This document shows positions 6,432-6,790 of a stretch of 6,790 bases of DNA, in pieces. A program made the position numbers and the translations under genes. A model generated the notes under the pieces. It had not been told where the DNA came from and did not search any database. It saw only the letters and a list, made by a program, of their open reading frames with translations. The DNA is from Patescibacteria group bacterium. GTDB taxonomy: Bacteria; Patescibacteriota; UBA1384; XYA2-FULL-43-10; CAINNR01. The DNA is taken from the NCBI GenBank assembly GCA_028690755.1, contig JAQVAO010000032.1, forward strand, positions 1 through 6,790, given 5' to 3'. How positions within the stretch are numbered: the first letter of the stretch is position 1; each line of letters opens with the position of its first letter.

Positions 6432-6790
6432 AATTTGTTTACCGCTATTTTGAACTTTTCACCCCGATCTTTGTAATTATCAAACATGTCAAAGCTTGCA
6501 CATGCGGGAGAAAATAGAACAACCTCCCTTGGTCTAGATATCTTTTTAGCTTGTTCGACAATATCTGAAATACTGTTTCCCTCTTGAATAATATTTACTT
6601 TCAAATCTTTATTTTCAAGGGCTGAAAAAATTCTTTTGCCTTCCAAACCAATTAAAATAATGTTTTTTACCGAAGATTTTTTAATCTCCTCTGCCAACTG
6701 TGAAAAATCAGCACCTTTGCTGGAGCCACCTAATATCAATGTTACCGGTTCAGTAAATGATCTTATTGCAGCAATAGTCGGAGTCGGATT
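6428..6790 (-). CDS. murD: UDP-N-acetylmuramoylalanine--D-glutamate ligase MurD, C-terminal part only
   Basis: C-terminal 120 residues of the ligase that adds D-glutamate to UDP-MurNAc-L-Ala. The 5' part lies beyond the window edge. The frame is open through the edge, and the first visible residues are NPTPTIAAI, matching the TN-containing start of the MurD C-terminal domain. LILGGSSKGADF follows, with the conserved GG..KG.DF pattern. Near the end, LFSPACASFDMFDNYKDRGEKF is the classical MurD SPA.ASFD.F signature, whose Ser and neighbouring residues contact the D-glutamate substrate. NY replaces the common NF. The TTG at 6739-6737 is an internal Leu codon and not a start, because domain homology continues upstream of it. 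The TGA stop overlaps the ftsW ATG by 4 bases. Confidence 0.93.
   Translation of the reverse strand, partial: NPTPTIAAIRSFTEPVTLILGGSSKGADFSQLAEEIKKSSVKNIILIGLEGKRIFSALENKDLKVNIIQEGNSISDIVEQAKKISRPREVVLFSPACASFDMFDNYKDRGEKFKIAVNKL

Noticed and set aside
6737..6739. TTG as the start codon of a short 103-residue protein
   Set aside because: The frame stays open to the window edge and upstream residues (NPTPTIAAI) match MurD, so this is an internal Leu of a truncated murD.
1..6790. CRISPR arrays, tRNA or rRNA genes, insertion sequences, attachment sites
   Set aside because: Almost all of the window is accounted for by intact coding sequence. I saw no spaced direct repeats, terminal inverted repeats or RNA-gene signatures.

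Overview
The window is a gene-dense, AT-rich stretch of bacterial chromosome in which every gene lies on the minus strand. It is the central part of a division and cell wall (dcw) cluster. Reading from high to low coordinates, the transcriptional order is murD (only its C-terminal end is present), ftsW, murG, murC, murB, ftsQ, and then a membrane protein with a spermidine-synthase-like domain that runs off the low-coordinate edge. The genes are almost seamless: four junctions overlap by 4 or 8 bases, one gap is 5 bases, and the only real spacer is 24 bases between murB and ftsQ. No promoter or terminator is evident, so the window looks like the inside of one long operon that continues past both ends.

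The genes cover two linked jobs. MurB and MurC make UDP-MurNAc-L-Ala, and MurD adds D-glutamate in the cytoplasm. MurG adds GlcNAc to lipid I to make lipid II at the inner face of the membrane. FtsW polymerises lipid II at the septum, and FtsQ is the bitopic scaffold of the divisome. Canonical clusters continue with ftsA and ftsZ (sometimes ddl before them) after ftsQ. Here the next gene is instead a seven-helix membrane protein fused to a Rossmann-type aminopropyltransferase-like domain, coupled to ftsQ by an ATGA overlap.

The organism is probably a member of the Candidate Phyla Radiation (Patescibacteria). This is an inference from the compact proteins, extreme gene packing, AT-rich sequence, a MurG with HESD in place of HEQN, and divergent Mur motifs. 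TGA is used as a stop (murD, murC, ftsQ) and Trp is encoded by TGG, so the recoded lineages that read TGA as an amino acid (Gracilibacteria, Absconditabacteria, Mycoplasma-like) are unlikely.

The window is mostly recognisable core biology and I do not see a clearly new system. The parts worth a second look are the membrane aminopropyltransferase-like gene in a dcw operon, several non-canonical residues at conserved sites of MurB, MurC and MurG, a shortened N-terminal domain in MurC, and a perfect 15-base palindrome in the only spacer.
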